From CBDCCV01 sp965215025 (lineage in GTDB: Bacteria > Bacteroidota > Rhodothermia > Rhodothermales > Salinibacteraceae), in contig CBDCCV010000001.1 of the NCBI GenBank assembly GCA_965215025.1, positions 2,108,001 through 2,172,000 of the forward strand: a stretch of DNA of 64,000 bases, given 5' to 3'. This document shows positions 17,728 through 26,145 of this stretch, piece after piece. Numbering within the stretch: the stretch's first letter is position 1; each line of letters begins with the position of its first letter. Below the pieces are notes generated by a model. That model saw nothing but the letters and a program-made list of their open reading frames with translations, did not search any database and was not told the origin of the DNA. The translations under genes were made by a program, and so were the position numbers.

Positions 17728-18477
17728 CTACAACCCGCGATCCACGGATTCCAAAGGGCTGCGCTGCGCGTTGACGAACTGCTCGACAAACGCAGACGCC
17801 GGCGCGTGGACGAGCGCTTCGAGCGTGCCTTCCTGCTCGATGCGTCCCTCTCTCATCAAGACGATGGCGTCGCTGAAAAAGCCGGCCTCGCCGATGTCGT
17901 GCGTGACGAGGAGCACCGTTTTGCCGAGCGTGCGGAAGATGCGGCGGAGGTCGTCTTGCAGGTCGGCGCGGATCATGGGGTCGAGCGCGCCGAGCGGTTC
18001 GTCCAGGAGCAGGGCGGCGGGGTCGAGGGCCAGCGCGCGCATCAAGGCCACGCGCTGCCGCTGCCCGCCGGAGAGCTGCGCCGGGTACGCCGTCAGCCGC
18101 GCCTCGGGAAGCTGCGCCAGCTCGGCCAATTCGCCCACGCGCTCCCCGATGCGCCCCTCCGCCCAGCCGACGTGCCGGGGCAGGAGGGTGATGTTCTCGC
18201 GCGCGGTCAGGTGCGGAAACAGGCCGCCCTCCTGGATCACGTAGCCCATGCGGTGGCGCGCGGCGCGCAGCGTCTCCGGCCGCAGCGCCTCGCCATCGAA
18301 GCGGACGGTGCCCTCGTCCGGCCGGATCAGGCCGATGACGAGGCGCAGAAGCGTGGATTTCCCGCACCCGCTCGGCCCGATCACGGCGGTGGTGCGCCCC
18401 TCGGCCACGCGCAGGCTCAGCGGATGGAGCGCCTGCGTCGTGCCGAAGCGCTTGGCAACGCCTTCAAGTTCGATCAT
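17728..18477 (-). CDS. ABC transporter ATPase, osmoprotectant (OpuCA-like) type
   Basis: The 249-residue ATPase has Walker A GPSGCGKST, the Q-loop (VIQEGGLFPH), the signature LSGGQRQRVALMRAL, Walker B LLLDEPLGALDP and the switch histidine (LLVTHDIGEA). It lacks the C-terminal CBS pair found in many OpuCA/ProV proteins. It drives the fused binding-permease subunit encoded immediately downstream. The start at MIELEGVAKRFG was chosen; the frame extends 13 codons upstream without family support. Confidence 0.92.
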   Translation of the reverse strand: MIELEGVAKRFGTTQALHPLSLRVAEGRTTAVIGPSGCGKSTLLRLVIGLIRPDEGTVRFDGEALRPETLRAARHRMGYVIQEGGLFPHLTARENITLLPRHVGWAEGRIGERVGELAELAQLPEARLTAYPAQLSGGQRQRVALMRALALDPAALLLDEPLGALDPMIRADLQDDLRRIFRTLGKTVLLVTHDIGEAGFFSDAIVLMREGRIEQEGTLEALVHAPASAFVEQFVNAQRSPLESVDRGL

Positions 18478-18642
18478 AAGCGGGGAAGTCCGAAGCGCTG
18501 GCGGGCGATGCCTCATCGTCCGCCTTACGCCTGTGGGTCCTTGGCGGATTCCTTGCGCGCAGGGGCGTCCGGCCGGGGCATGAAGATCACGTGAGGACGC
18601 GCGTTCTGCCTGCCGGGCTGTGCCGCCGCTGGACCCTCGTGC

Positions 18643-18674
18643 TTGACAAGCGCGTGCGAGCGTGTGTAGCTTTT
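18643..18674 (+). promoter_or_regulatory. Promoter of tRNA-Thr
   Basis: TTG (18643-18645), 21 bp spacer and TAGCTTTT (18667-18674) fit the Bacteroidota consensus TTG-N19..23-TAnnTTTG in all but the last base. It ends 35 bp before the mature tRNA. Confidence 0.5.
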
Positions 18675-18709
18675 TATCGCTCAGGCGCCGCCCTCATTTT
18701 TTTCGCAGC

Positions 18710-18782
18710 GCCAACGTAGCTCAGTTGGTAGAGCAGTCCCCTCGTAAGGGACAGGTCATCGGTTCGAGTCCGATCGTTGGCT
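18710..18782 (+). tRNA. tRNA-Thr (anticodon CGT)
   Basis: This 73-nt cloverleaf has acceptor arms GCCAACG/CGTTGGC and D-arm AGCTCAGTTGGTAGAGC. The anticodon stem GTCCC/GGGAC encloses loop CTCGTAA, so the anticodon CGT reads ACG. The T-arm is ATCGG-TTCGAGT-CCGAT, with discriminator T. The CCA end is not encoded. A T-rich tract (TCTTTCTTTTTCTTTC) follows immediately and may end transcription. Confidence 0.97.
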
Positions 18783-19006
18783 CTTTCTTTTTCTTTCGTG
18801 ATGCGCCCCGTGCTGGGAATCCTCGGCACGGGGCGCGCCTGTTTTGGCGCCTTGGCAGCACCTTTGCAAAAGAAGAGCGCCGGGGATAGCGTCCCTCGCA
18901 AGCGGGGCTGTGAGCACGGGAGGGGGTGTCCGCCGCGCCGGCGTGGGGTAAATCTACACGCTGCCGCTTCGCTTTTCACCCGCCCGCCACGATCCGTCAG
19001 AAAGAG

Positions 19007-19420
19007 ATGAGCACAGAGAACGCGGCTTTTAAGATGAGGACGAACGGCGCGCGCCGCGCGCGTCTGCTCGTGGTGGAAGACGCGCGGGACACGCGGCGGC
19101 TCTTGGAGCACCTCCTCCGCCGCTCGTACGCGGCAGACGTCGTAGCCACGCCCGAAGAAGCCCTCGCCATGGCGGCGGCCGAGCGGTACGACGCGCTCGT
19201 CATCGACATCAACCTCGGCCACGGCATGAACGGCGAGGAGCTGCTGGCGAGGTTCCGCGAAAACCCGTTCTATGCCCACGTGCCCGCCCTCGCCCTCACC
19301 GCCTACGCCATGCCCGGCGACCGCGAGCGCTTCCTCGAGGCCGGCTTCGACGCCTACCTCGCCAAGCCCTTCACCACCGAGGCGCTGCACACCAAGCTGC
19401 ACGACGCGCTCCAAGACTGA
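19007..19420 (+). CDS. Stand-alone receiver-domain response regulator
   Basis: The 137-residue protein consists of one CheY-like receiver with the acidic patch (LLVVEDARD), phosphoacceptor Asp (LVIDINLGHGMNG), the switch Thr (ALTAYAMPG) and Lys (YLAKPFTTE). There is no output domain, so it acts by protein contact or as a phosphorelay intermediate. The start at 19007 was chosen over an upstream extension of 27 codons that has no receiver similarity. No kinase is adjacent. A strong terminator follows at 19454. Confidence 0.9.
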   Translation: MSTENAAFKMRTNGARRARLLVVEDARDTRRLLEHLLRRSYAADVVATPEEALAMAAAERYDALVIDINLGHGMNGEELLARFRENPFYAHVPALALTAYAMPGDRERFLEAGFDAYLAKPFTTEALHTKLHDALQD

Positions 19421-19453
19421 GCGCGCGCCCCGCCTGCCAGGTATCCATCTGCC

Positions 19454-19496
19454 AAAAGGCCCGCGCAGCACGTCAAGCTGCTGCGTGGGCCTTTTT
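19454..19496 (+). terminator. Rho-independent terminator after the receiver gene
   Basis: AAAAGGCCCGCGCAGCA, a short loop, then TGCTGCGTGGGCCTTTTT form a 13-14 bp GC-rich stem (one internal mismatch) followed by a T-run on the plus strand, 34 bp after the stop codon. Confidence 0.85.
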
Positions 19497-19649
19497 CTGT
19501 GCGCCGCTGCTCGGAAGCCGTCCGCGTTGTATCTTACAGAAAGCGCGGGGCCGCTCTTGTTTCGCAAGGCCGGAGCCTGCGGCGTCGCGCGCTCTTCGCG
19601 TCATACCCCTCAGCCAAACGGCCCCTCCGAAGCGGCCGTGGAGAACGCT

Positions 19650-19742
19650 ATGAACTCGAAGCGACGTAAAGAACTCTTCTGGGCCGCCGGCATCCTGGTG
19701 GGCTTCGTGGTGCTGATGGCGCTTTTGAGCCTGCTGGGCTGA
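19650..19742 (+). CDS. 30-residue single-span membrane peptide
   Basis: The ORF encodes MNSKRRKELFWAAGILVGFV then VLMALLSLLG: a basic N-terminus and one hydrophobic helix. The ATG follows GAGAACGCT, the same AACGC(C/T)-ATG context seen before several confident genes here. A TATCTT box lies about 120 bp upstream. Its position between two terminators (19454 and 19779) supports an independent small gene. Function unknown. Confidence 0.45.
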   Translation: MNSKRRKELFWAAGILVGFVVLMALLSLLG

Positions 19743-19778
19743 AGCGCACCCCGCCCGCCACCGGCAAGGCTTGTAGAC

Positions 19779-19819
19779 AAAAAAGGCGGCCGGCTTCCGC
19801 AAAGAGAAGCCGGCCGCTT
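19779..19819 (-). terminator. Rho-independent terminator of the sigma-factor gene
   Basis: On the minus strand GCGGCCGGCTTC pairs perfectly with GAAGCCGGCCGC (12 bp) across an 8-nt loop and is followed by CTTTTTT. It ends transcription of the gene whose stop is at 19846. Confidence 0.88.
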
Positions 19820-19845
19820 GGTGCTCGTAGGATGGAAGAAAGCCG

Positions 19846-20499
19846 TTAGCCCTGGTCGCCCTCGAAGGGGTACACGTCCTTGAGGAGCGCCTGGAGCTTG
19901 GTGCGGCCGCGGTTGATGCGGCTCTTGACCGTGCCCATCGGCAGGCCTGTGATCTCGGCGATCTCGTCGTAGGCGAGCTGCTGGATGTCGCGCAGGACGA
20001 CGACCTCGCGGAAGGCCGACGGGATCTCGTCCAAGGCCTGCTGGATGTACGTGTCCTGGATGGTCGATTCGGCGTGGCGATCCGGCGAGAAGCTCTCGTC
20101 CGGGATCTCCATCTCGTACTCCTCGTTATCGCGGTTGACCGACTGGATGGACTGCATCCGGCGGCGCTTGCGCTTGCGGTACTCCGAGCGCGCGAGGTTG
20201 CCGGCGATGGTGTAGAGCCACGTCGAGAACTTGGCGATGCGCCGGTACGAGTGCCGGTTCCGATGCACGCGCAGGAACGTCTCCTGCAAGAGGTCCTCGC
20301 ACCGCTTCATATCGCCGAGGAAGCGGTAGAGGTACTGCATCAGCCGGTCCGAGTAGCGCTCCACCAAGATGTTGAACGCCTCGACGGTGCCGGCCTGAAA
20401 CTGCGACATCAGGTCCTCGTCACTCATCTGCTGAAGCGCTTCGTACTGGTTGAAGGCTTTCTTGCTGGTCTTGGTGATGGTCGCTTTGTCGTTCGCCAT
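19846..20499 (-). CDS. ECF-like RNA polymerase sigma factor
   Basis: The 217-residue sigma-70 family protein contains region 2 (EAFNILVERYSDRLMQYLYR, CEDLLQETFLRVHRN, FSTWLYTIAGNLARSEYRK) and region 4 (LDEIPSAFREVVVLRDIQQL, then YDEIAEITGLPMGTVKSRIN), without regions 1.1 or 3, as in group 4 (ECF) factors. There is no anti-sigma gene next to it, so control is probably at another level. The start MANDKATITK at 20499 was preferred to a 26-codon extension rich in Pro/Arg/Ser. A perfect terminator follows the gene. Confidence 0.9.
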   Translation of the reverse strand: MANDKATITKTSKKAFNQYEALQQMSDEDLMSQFQAGTVEAFNILVERYSDRLMQYLYRFLGDMKRCEDLLQETFLRVHRNRHSYRRIAKFSTWLYTIAGNLARSEYRKRKRRRMQSIQSVNRDNEEYEMEIPDESFSPDRHAESTIQDTYIQQALDEIPSAFREVVVLRDIQQLAYDEIAEITGLPMGTVKSRINRGRTKLQALLKDVYPFEGDQG

Positions 20500-20983
20500 G
20501 TAGTTTGCTCCGTTGCTGGTAGAGGTCCGATGGCTCCGGGTCCGTGGCGGCGGGTCGGGAAGGGAGCACGCGCTCACGCTTGCTCAAGATAATAGCTAAG
20601 AGCGCGCTCACGCTCCGTAACAATCCCGTATACGTTTTCTAACGCTTCCGCACGTAGGTCGTCTGCGCATCATGTTTACCTACGCGTAATCTGTACAAAA
20701 CGCAAGCCTGAATTGCCCACCCGCAGAACAAAGGGCCTCTGCGCTGGATGGAGCGGGGGGCAACGCCTGCGCGCACAAAATCTTCATGGAGACGTTTTTT
20801 GCGCGCGCGTATAGCTGACAGATCAGGTAAGCGCTGCGTCATTATGGCGTAGATCAAGTGGCCTCCGCGCCTTCTCCTGGTGGCGCCTTACGGCGTCCTT
20901 GGCTACCTTCGAGTATGCCTCTCAAAAGCAGAAGGCCCCGAGCCAGAGCCACTTCCCTTTCCCGTCCACTGACGTGATGCACC
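20500..20983. other. 484-bp divergent intergenic region
   Basis: It lies between the divergently transcribed sigma factor and isoaspartyl-peptidase genes and is noticeably less GC-rich than its neighbours. A possible minus-strand promoter lies at 20591-20623. A 72-codon minus-strand frame (20639-20857) has no recognisable similarity and I do not call it a gene. Nothing else is seen. Confidence 0.6.
20591..20623 (-). promoter_or_regulatory. Possible promoter of the sigma-factor gene
   Basis: On the minus strand TTG, a 22-bp spacer and TAGCTATT match TTG-N19..23-TAnnTTTG at six of eight positions in the downstream box. It would give a leader of about 85 nt. Confidence 0.3.
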
Positions 20984-22111
20984 ATGAACAGTTTTAACTA
21001 TGCGGCGTGTGTGTGCAGCTTTGCAGCCGTCCTGATAATGCTGAGCACCGGCGGTGGACAAGAGGCGCACGCTCAAGAGACATCTGCGCAAGACACGACT
21101 GCACAGAACCTATCCCCGCAAGAGGCCGCCGCGCCGCGCGTGATTATGGCCGTACACGGCGGCGCGGGGACGATCCTCCGCGAGAACCTCTCGGCAGAGG
21201 AAGAGGAGCGGTACCGCGCCAAGCTGCGCGAGGCGCTCTTGGCCGGCTACGGCGTGCTCACGCAGGGCGGCACGAGCCTCGACGCCGTCACGGCCGCCAT
21301 CACGCTCCTGGAAAGCTCGCCGCTTTTCAACGCGGGGCGTGGCGCTGTCTTCACCAACGAGGGCACCGTCGAGCACGACGCCTCGATCATGGAAGGCAAA
21401 ACCCGCAACGCCGGCGCCGTGGCAGGCGTGAAGCGCATCGAGCATCCCATCGAGCTGGCGCGCCTGGTCATGGAAGCGTCCGACCACGTCATGCTGGCCG
21501 GCGACGGCGCCGAAGCCTTTGCCCAAGAGCAGGGTGTGCCGATGGTGGAGAACGCCTTTTTCCACACCGAGCGCCGCCGTGCGCAGCTTGAGCGGTCGCG
21601 CGCGCAGGAAGACGGCGGCCCACGCTCGGCGCCGCGAAACGAAGTCCCGCGCGATGGAGAGGGCGGCGGCGGGCCGCTCGTCAAAAAGTACGGCACGGTA
21701 GGGGCCGTGGCGCTCGACCAGAGCGGCACGCTGGCGGCGGGCACTTCCACAGGCGGCATGACGAACAAGCGCTGGGGCCGCATCGGCGACTCGCCCATCA
21801 TCGGGGCCGGGACGTACGCGGACAACGCCACGTGCGCCGTCTCCTCCACGGGGCACGGCGAGTATTTCATCCGCGGCGTGGTGCCGCACGACATCGCCTC
21901 GATGATGCGCTACGGAGGCGCCTCGCTCGAAGAGGCCGCCGCCACCGTGGTGATGGAGCACCTGCCCGCCATCGGCGAGGGGGGCACGGGCGGCGTGATC
22001 GCGCTCGACGCCGAGGGGAACGTGGCCATGCCCTTCAACACGCCCGGCATGTACCGCGGCTACGTGGACGAGGAAGGCACCGTCACCGTGCGCATCTACA
22101 AAGACGAGTAG
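20984..22111 (+). CDS. Isoaspartyl peptidase/L-asparaginase, exported (N-terminal nucleophile hydrolase)
   Basis: The 375-residue protein begins with a hydrophobic signal segment followed by EAHAQETSAQ. The T2-family fold has VHGGAGTI (56-64), SPLFNAGRGAVF (substrate anchoring) and, after an acidic/Gly linker, KYGTVGAVALD with Thr238 as the expected autoprocessing nucleophile. GGMTNKRWGRIGDSPIIGAG and STGHGEYFIR follow. The enzyme self-cleaves before Thr238 into alpha and beta chains and hydrolyses isoaspartyl dipeptides or asparagine. The signal peptide suggests periplasmic action. Confidence 0.93.
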   Translation: MNSFNYAACVCSFAAVLIMLSTGGGQEAHAQETSAQDTTAQNLSPQEAAAPRVIMAVHGGAGTILRENLSAEEEERYRAKLREALLAGYGVLTQGGTSLDAVTAAITLLESSPLFNAGRGAVFTNEGTVEHDASIMEGKTRNAGAVAGVKRIEHPIELARLVMEASDHVMLAGDGAEAFAQEQGVPMVENAFFHTERRRAQLERSRAQEDGGPRSAPRNEVPRDGEGGGGPLVKKYGTVGAVALDQSGTLAAGTSTGGMTNKRWGRIGDSPIIGAGTYADNATCAVSSTGHGEYFIRGVVPHDIASMMRYGGASLEEAAATVVMEHLPAIGEGGTGGVIALDAEGNVAMPFNTPGMYRGYVDEEGTVTVRIYKDE

Positions 22112-22348
22112 CGGCCGCGCCTTGAGGTGGTCAGCAACGACGGGCGGGCGGCGCGGGTCTTCCGCAGAGGTCGTCCGCGCCGCTCCCGAGCGCTGCTCAT
22201 GCTGTACAGTAGAAAAGACAGGCAGCGGCGCGTTCGGCCTGCCTGAATCACGCTGAGGCGCACAGGAGGCCATCGGCTGCGCGCCGGCCCGCTCTTTGTG
22301 ACAGAAGCAGACAGCTTTTGTCTTCCACGAGCAGGCGGAGGGGTGGTT

Positions 22349-22870
22349 ATGCAGCGAGCCGCGACGGGTGTTTTTTCAGCGCTTTTAGTCTTCCTGCTCT
22401 TTCAGACGGGCTGCGGCGAGGGGCCGATAGGTCCGCCTGGACCACCGGGCCGCGATGCGGTCGGCGCGTTCAGCTTCGAGCTGGACTTCCGCCTGCGCGA
22501 GGCCGCCCGCGAGGGGGCGGTAGCCTCGGTGGCGTACGAGGTGCCGGCGCTCTCGCGCGCCGTGGTGGAGGAAGGAGCCGTGCTGGCCTACTTCCGCGAG
22601 CAGGGCACCTGGACGGCCATGCCCTACACCTACGGCGTCGAATCGAGCGAGGTGCCGGCGGTGGACTACACCGTAACCCTGGGGTACGCCTACGAAGAGG
22701 CTTTCCTGCAGGTGTTCTACGAGCTTTCGCTCGACGACGAGGAATTGCTGGGCAGCTTGCCCGATCAGCGCATCAAAATCGTAGTCATAGAAGGCGTCCC
22801 GCCGATCCGCTCTACGCTCGACCTTTCGGACTACGAATCCGTTCGAGAACACTACGGGCTTGCCGACTGA
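22349..22870 (+). CDS. Lipoprotein with short collagen-like motif
   Basis: The 173-residue protein has a lipoprotein signal (hydrophobic core, then LLFQTGC). The mature N-terminus carries GEGPIGPPGPPGRDA, a short Gly-X-Y stretch, followed by a beta-rich domain (FSFELDFRLREAA to the end) with no family that I recognise. A GGAGGGG sequence lies upstream of the ATG. Similar lipoproteins with a short GPxGPxG stem are frequent in Bacteroidota. The next gene, 86 bp downstream, is also an exported lipoprotein. Confidence 0.6.
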   Translation: MQRAATGVFSALLVFLLFQTGCGEGPIGPPGPPGRDAVGAFSFELDFRLREAAREGAVASVAYEVPALSRAVVEEGAVLAYFREQGTWTAMPYTYGVESSEVPAVDYTVTLGYAYEEAFLQVFYELSLDDEELLGSLPDQRIKIVVIEGVPPIRSTLDLSDYESVREHYGLAD

Positions 22871-22956
22871 TGCGGAAGATCCTCGGCCAACATGCACGCC
22901 GTCGGCGGCTGACGTTTCACCGCTTGCGTTCCCTTACCCTTAGAAGTGCGCTTTGT

Positions 22957-23772
22957 ATGCTTTCTGCGATACCGCTGCGGCGCGGTCGATGCCGCGCGTT
23001 GCCCGTGCGAAGCCTGGTGCGAGCCGCCGCCCTGCTCCTAACGATGCTCGGTGCTGGCCTGGCTGCCGGCTGCGAGCGCGCCGCGCCCGAGATGTCCGAG
23101 GGCGAGGCCTCGGCCTACGTCAACCGCTTGGCCGAGAAGCGCGACACGGTGCCCGCCGCCGCCGACGCCTCCGAGACGTACATGGGCCGCCGGATCGCCC
23201 CGGTGATGGGCCACCGCGGCGCCGCCTGGCTCGAACGCCCCGAGCGCGAGCAGTCCGAGCTGCCCGGCCGCGTCGTCGATGCGCTCGAACTCCAACCCAC
23301 CGATACCGTGGCGGACATCGGGGCGGGGACGGGCTACTTCGCCTTCCGCATCGCGCCGAGGGTGCCGCGCGGCCTCGTCTACGCCGTGGACATCCAGCCC
23401 GAGATGCTCGGCATCGTCCGCGAGCGCATCGAGGAGCGCGGCGTGCAGAACATGCGCCCCGTGCGCGGCTCCGTCACCGATCCAGGCCTGCCAGCCAACT
23501 CGGTAGACGTGGCGCTCATCGTGGACGCCTACCACGAGTTCTCCCACCCGCGCGAGATGATCGAGGCGTTGCGCGAGGACCTCAAGCCCGGCGGGCGCCT
23601 CGTCCTGGTCGAGTACCGCGGCGAGGACCCCACCATCCCCATCAAGCCGCTCCACAAGATGACCGAGGCGCAGGCGATCAAAGAGATCGAGGCCGCCGGC
23701 CTCACCTGGCGCGAGACGAAGGACATCCTCCCGCAGCAGCACTTCCTCGTCTTCGAGAAGCCCGCCGAGTAG
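22957..23772 (+). CDS. Class I SAM-dependent methyltransferase with lipoprotein signal
   Basis: The 271-residue protein has a hydrophobic N-terminus ending in a lipobox (LGAGLAAGC, Cys39). After a linker comes a complete Rossmann methyltransferase: motif I VADIGAGTGYFAF (118-130), the acidic residue of motif II (VYAVDIQPEM), VDVALIVDAYHEF (motif IV/V region) and LKPGGRLVLVEY. The signal suggests it is exported although SAM is cytoplasmic. The start at 22957 was chosen so that the signal peptide is complete; the frame runs on upstream as the shadow of the preceding gene. Substrate unknown. Confidence 0.8.
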   Translation: MLSAIPLRRGRCRALPVRSLVRAAALLLTMLGAGLAAGCERAAPEMSEGEASAYVNRLAEKRDTVPAAADASETYMGRRIAPVMGHRGAAWLERPEREQSELPGRVVDALELQPTDTVADIGAGTGYFAFRIAPRVPRGLVYAVDIQPEMLGIVRERIEERGVQNMRPVRGSVTDPGLPANSVDVALIVDAYHEFSHPREMIEALREDLKPGGRLVLVEYRGEDPTIPIKPLHKMTEAQAIKEIEAAGLTWRETKDILPQQHFLVFEKPAE

Positions 23773-23809
23773 CGTTCGACGTCGAAACGTTTCACGCCCA
23801 AAGGCGCAG

Positions 23810-24106
23810 ATGGAACCCGTCGAGTACCCCATCGATGGCGTCCTGGACCTCCACCTCTTCGCCCCGCAGGACGCGGGGAGCGTGACGGCGGAGTACCTGC
23901 GCGTGTGCCAGGAAGCGGGCGTCCTGCGCGTGCGGATCATCCACGGCAAAGGCAAAGGCGTTCTGCGCTGCACCGTCCACGCCGTCCTGGACAAGCACCC
24001 CGCCGTGGCCGACTACCGCCTCGCCACGGACACGAGCGCGTGGGGCGCCACCATCGCCTTCCTCCACGCCGCCGAGGCCGGCTCGCCATCGGCAGAAGAA
24101 AAATGA
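23810..24106 (+). CDS. Smr-domain protein
   Basis: The 98-residue protein is essentially one Smr domain: LDLHLFAPQDA (the LDLHG-like motif) near the N-terminus and IIHGKGKGVLR (the HGxG motif), then a Ser/Trp segment. Smr domains are nucleases found in MutS2 and as stand-alone proteins that nick DNA or cleave RNA. The single-domain size is common in Bacteroidota. It starts 37 bp after the methyltransferase gene, so co-transcription is possible but functionally unexplained. Confidence 0.85.
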   Translation: MEPVEYPIDGVLDLHLFAPQDAGSVTAEYLRVCQEAGVLRVRIIHGKGKGVLRCTVHAVLDKHPAVADYRLATDTSAWGATIAFLHAAEAGSPSAEEK

Positions 24107-24128
24107 CGCGGCGGCCGAGCACAACGTA

Positions 24129-24156
24129 GCAGGGGCGTATCGCAATACGCCCCTGC
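24129..24156. repeat. Dispersed 28-bp palindrome, copy 2
   Basis: GCAGGGGCGTAT (24129-24140) and ATACGCCCCTGC (24145-24156) are perfect inverted repeats around CGCA. It lies 23 bp after the Smr gene. Confidence 0.8.
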
Positions 24157-24296
24157 AAGCGGTGGAGGTGGGGAGAAGCGTCGCGGTCGAAGCGCCGCCG
24201 GGCGCAAAAAGCAAAACGACGAGCAGCGCGCTTGCGCCAGTCGCTTGTCCCCGGTGCCGGGGCAGGCTGTCGTCCGTCGGCGGTGAGGCGGTGCGT

Positions 24297-24327
24297 TTGC
24301 GGCGGTGTTACATTGCGGTTATATTGG
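24297..24327 (+). promoter_or_regulatory. Promoter upstream of the AGCS symporter
   Basis: TTG (24297-24299), a 20-bp spacer and TATATTGG (24320-24327) match TTG-N19..23-TAnnTTTG except for one base. It would start transcription about 55 bp before the ATG at 24391. Confidence 0.45.
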
Positions 24328-24390
24328 GCGCGTGTTAACCTCGTGGCCGCTCCGGGCCGCCCCCTTCCACGCGACGCTCCGCCTGCCCGC

Positions 24391-26145
24391 ATGTTCAGAA
24401 ACTTCGTAGACTGGCTCAACTACTTCGTCTGGGACCTCGGCATCCCCGTGGGCGAATACTCGATCCCGTGGGTCGTCATCCTGCTCTTGGGCACGGGGCT
24501 GTTCCTGACGCTCTACCTCGGCTTCATCCAGTTCCGGCGCCTCGGCCACGGCATCGCCGTCACGAGCGGGAAGTACGACGACCCCGACGAGCCGGGCGAC
24601 GTGCCGCACTTCCAGGCGCTCACCACGGCGCTCTCGGCCACCGTCGGCATCGGCAACATCGCGGGCGTGGCGCTGGCGATCCACTTCGGCGGGCCGGGCG
24701 CGCTTTTCTGGATGTGGACCACGGCGTTTTTGGGGATGGCCACGAAGTACAGCGAGGTCACGCTCGCGCAGCACTACCGCGCCGTCGAGACGCCCACTGA
24801 GGGCGCGAAAAGCTGGGTCGGCACCGTCTCGGGCGGGCCGATGTACTACATCGAAAAAGGCCTCGGCCCGAACTGGAAGCCGGTGGCTGTCTTTTTCGCC
24901 GTGATGCTCATCACCACGTCCTTTCTCACGGGCAACGCCGTGCAGGCCAACACGGTCTCCGACGTCATGCTCGGCGACTTCGGCATCGCCACGTGGATCA
25001 CGGGCCTCGTCGTGGCCGGCATCATCGGCGTCGTGATCATCGGCGGGATCTCGCGTATCGGCAAAGTGACGGGCATCGTCGCGCCGGTGATGGCGGGCAT
25101 CTACACGCTGGGCGCGCTCGTCATCCTCGTGTTCAACATCGGCGCGGTGCCGGGCGTGTTCTTGAGCGTCTTTGCGGAGGCGTTCAACCCCTCGGCGGGC
25201 GTGGCCGGCACGGGCGCCGGTGTCTTCATGCTCACGATGATCTACGGCGTGCAGCGCGGCCTCTTCTCCAACGAGGCGGGGCAAGGCTCGGCGCCCATCG
25301 CCCACTCCGCCGCCAAGACGGACGAGCCGGTCTCCGAAGGCGTCGTGGCGCTTCTGGAGCCGTTCATCGACACGATCATCATCTGCACGCTCACGGCCAT
25401 GGTGATCCTCGTCACCGGCGTGTGGGAAGAGCGCGTGCCCACGGAGCTGACCCTCGGCGGCGGCGACATCTCGTACCGGATCGAGGGCGAGGGCGGCATC
25501 TTCGCCGGCGTGGAGGCGCCCGAGGAGATCACCGTGGACGCCGGCGCGCCGAGCATCGAGACGGGCGGGCCGCAGCTGGCCTGGCACGAGGCCGTCGTGG
25601 ACCAGTTCTACACCGACGAGGCGCAGACGCAGCCCTTTACCGGGCGCATCTTGCCGGGTGAGGGGCGCGCCATCGGCGAGGACGGGACGGAGTACGAATC
25701 GCTTTACGGCAACGCCGTGGAGAACGGCGCGCCCTTGACGCAGCTGGCCTTCGAGCGCGGGCTGGCGCCCCTGGGCGACTGGGGCGGCTACATCGTGACC
25801 TTGAGCGTGCTCCTCTTCGCCATCTCCACGGCCATCTCGTGGAGCTACTACGGCGACCGCTGCGCCAACTACCTCTTTGGCGAGAAGGCGATTCTGCCCT
25901 ACAAGTTCGTCTTCGTGGTGATGAACTTCATCGGCGCCATCACGGCCTTGACGACGATCTGGACGCTCGGCGACATCGCCCTCGGCCTCGTAGTGTTGCC
26001 CAACCTCATCGCGCTCATCTTCCTCTCGGGCACGATCAAGGAGTTGACGAAGAGCTACTTCGAGCGCAAGCCGTGGGTCGAGAACGCCGAGGTGCACAAG
26101 CGCGTCGTGGCCGAGCGCAAGCGGCGGCAGAAGGAAGAGGTGTAG
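24391..26145 (+). CDS. Sodium:alanine/glycine symporter (AGCS family)
   Basis: The 584-residue integral membrane protein has the AGCS signatures ALSATVGIGNIAGVALAIHF and SNEAGQGSAPIAHSAAKTDE, followed by EGVVALLEPFIDT, and about 11 membrane helices. Compared with the usual length of around 450-550 residues, it has an extra hydrophilic insert of roughly 100 residues (about 350-450, starting TLGGGDISYRIEGEGG), predicted outside the membrane. The family imports alanine or glycine with sodium, which fits a halophilic or marine lifestyle together with the NhaC antiporter nearby. The start at 24391 is just before the first helix. Confidence 0.92.
   Translation: MFRNFVDWLNYFVWDLGIPVGEYSIPWVVILLLGTGLFLTLYLGFIQFRRLGHGIAVTSGKYDDPDEPGDVPHFQALTTALSATVGIGNIAGVALAIHFGGPGALFWMWTTAFLGMATKYSEVTLAQHYRAVETPTEGAKSWVGTVSGGPMYYIEKGLGPNWKPVAVFFAVMLITTSFLTGNAVQANTVSDVMLGDFGIATWITGLVVAGIIGVVIIGGISRIGKVTGIVAPVMAGIYTLGALVILVFNIGAVPGVFLSVFAEAFNPSAGVAGTGAGVFMLTMIYGVQRGLFSNEAGQGSAPIAHSAAKTDEPVSEGVVALLEPFIDTIIICTLTAMVILVTGVWEERVPTELTLGGGDISYRIEGEGGIFAGVEAPEEITVDAGAPSIETGGPQLAWHEAVVDQFYTDEAQTQPFTGRILPGEGRAIGEDGTEYESLYGNAVENGAPLTQLAFERGLAPLGDWGGYIVTLSVLLFAISTAISWSYYGDRCANYLFGEKAILPYKFVFVVMNFIGAITALTTIWTLGDIALGLVVLPNLIALIFLSGTIKELTKSYFERKPWVENAEVHKRVVAERKRRQKEEV

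Noticed and set aside
16505..18367. 620-codon minus-strand frame spanning the ABC genes in a second frame
   Set aside because: It is Arg/Pro/Ala-rich and overlaps two confident ABC genes in another frame, so it is spurious.
20639..20857. 72-codon minus-strand frame in the sigma/isoaspartyl-peptidase intergenic region
   Set aside because: No recognisable motif, no good start context and basic random-looking composition. I regard it as a chance ORF.
24319..26097. 592-codon minus-strand frame across the AGCS symporter
   Set aside because: It is an antisense shadow rich in Arg, Asp and His. The plus strand carries clear symporter signatures.
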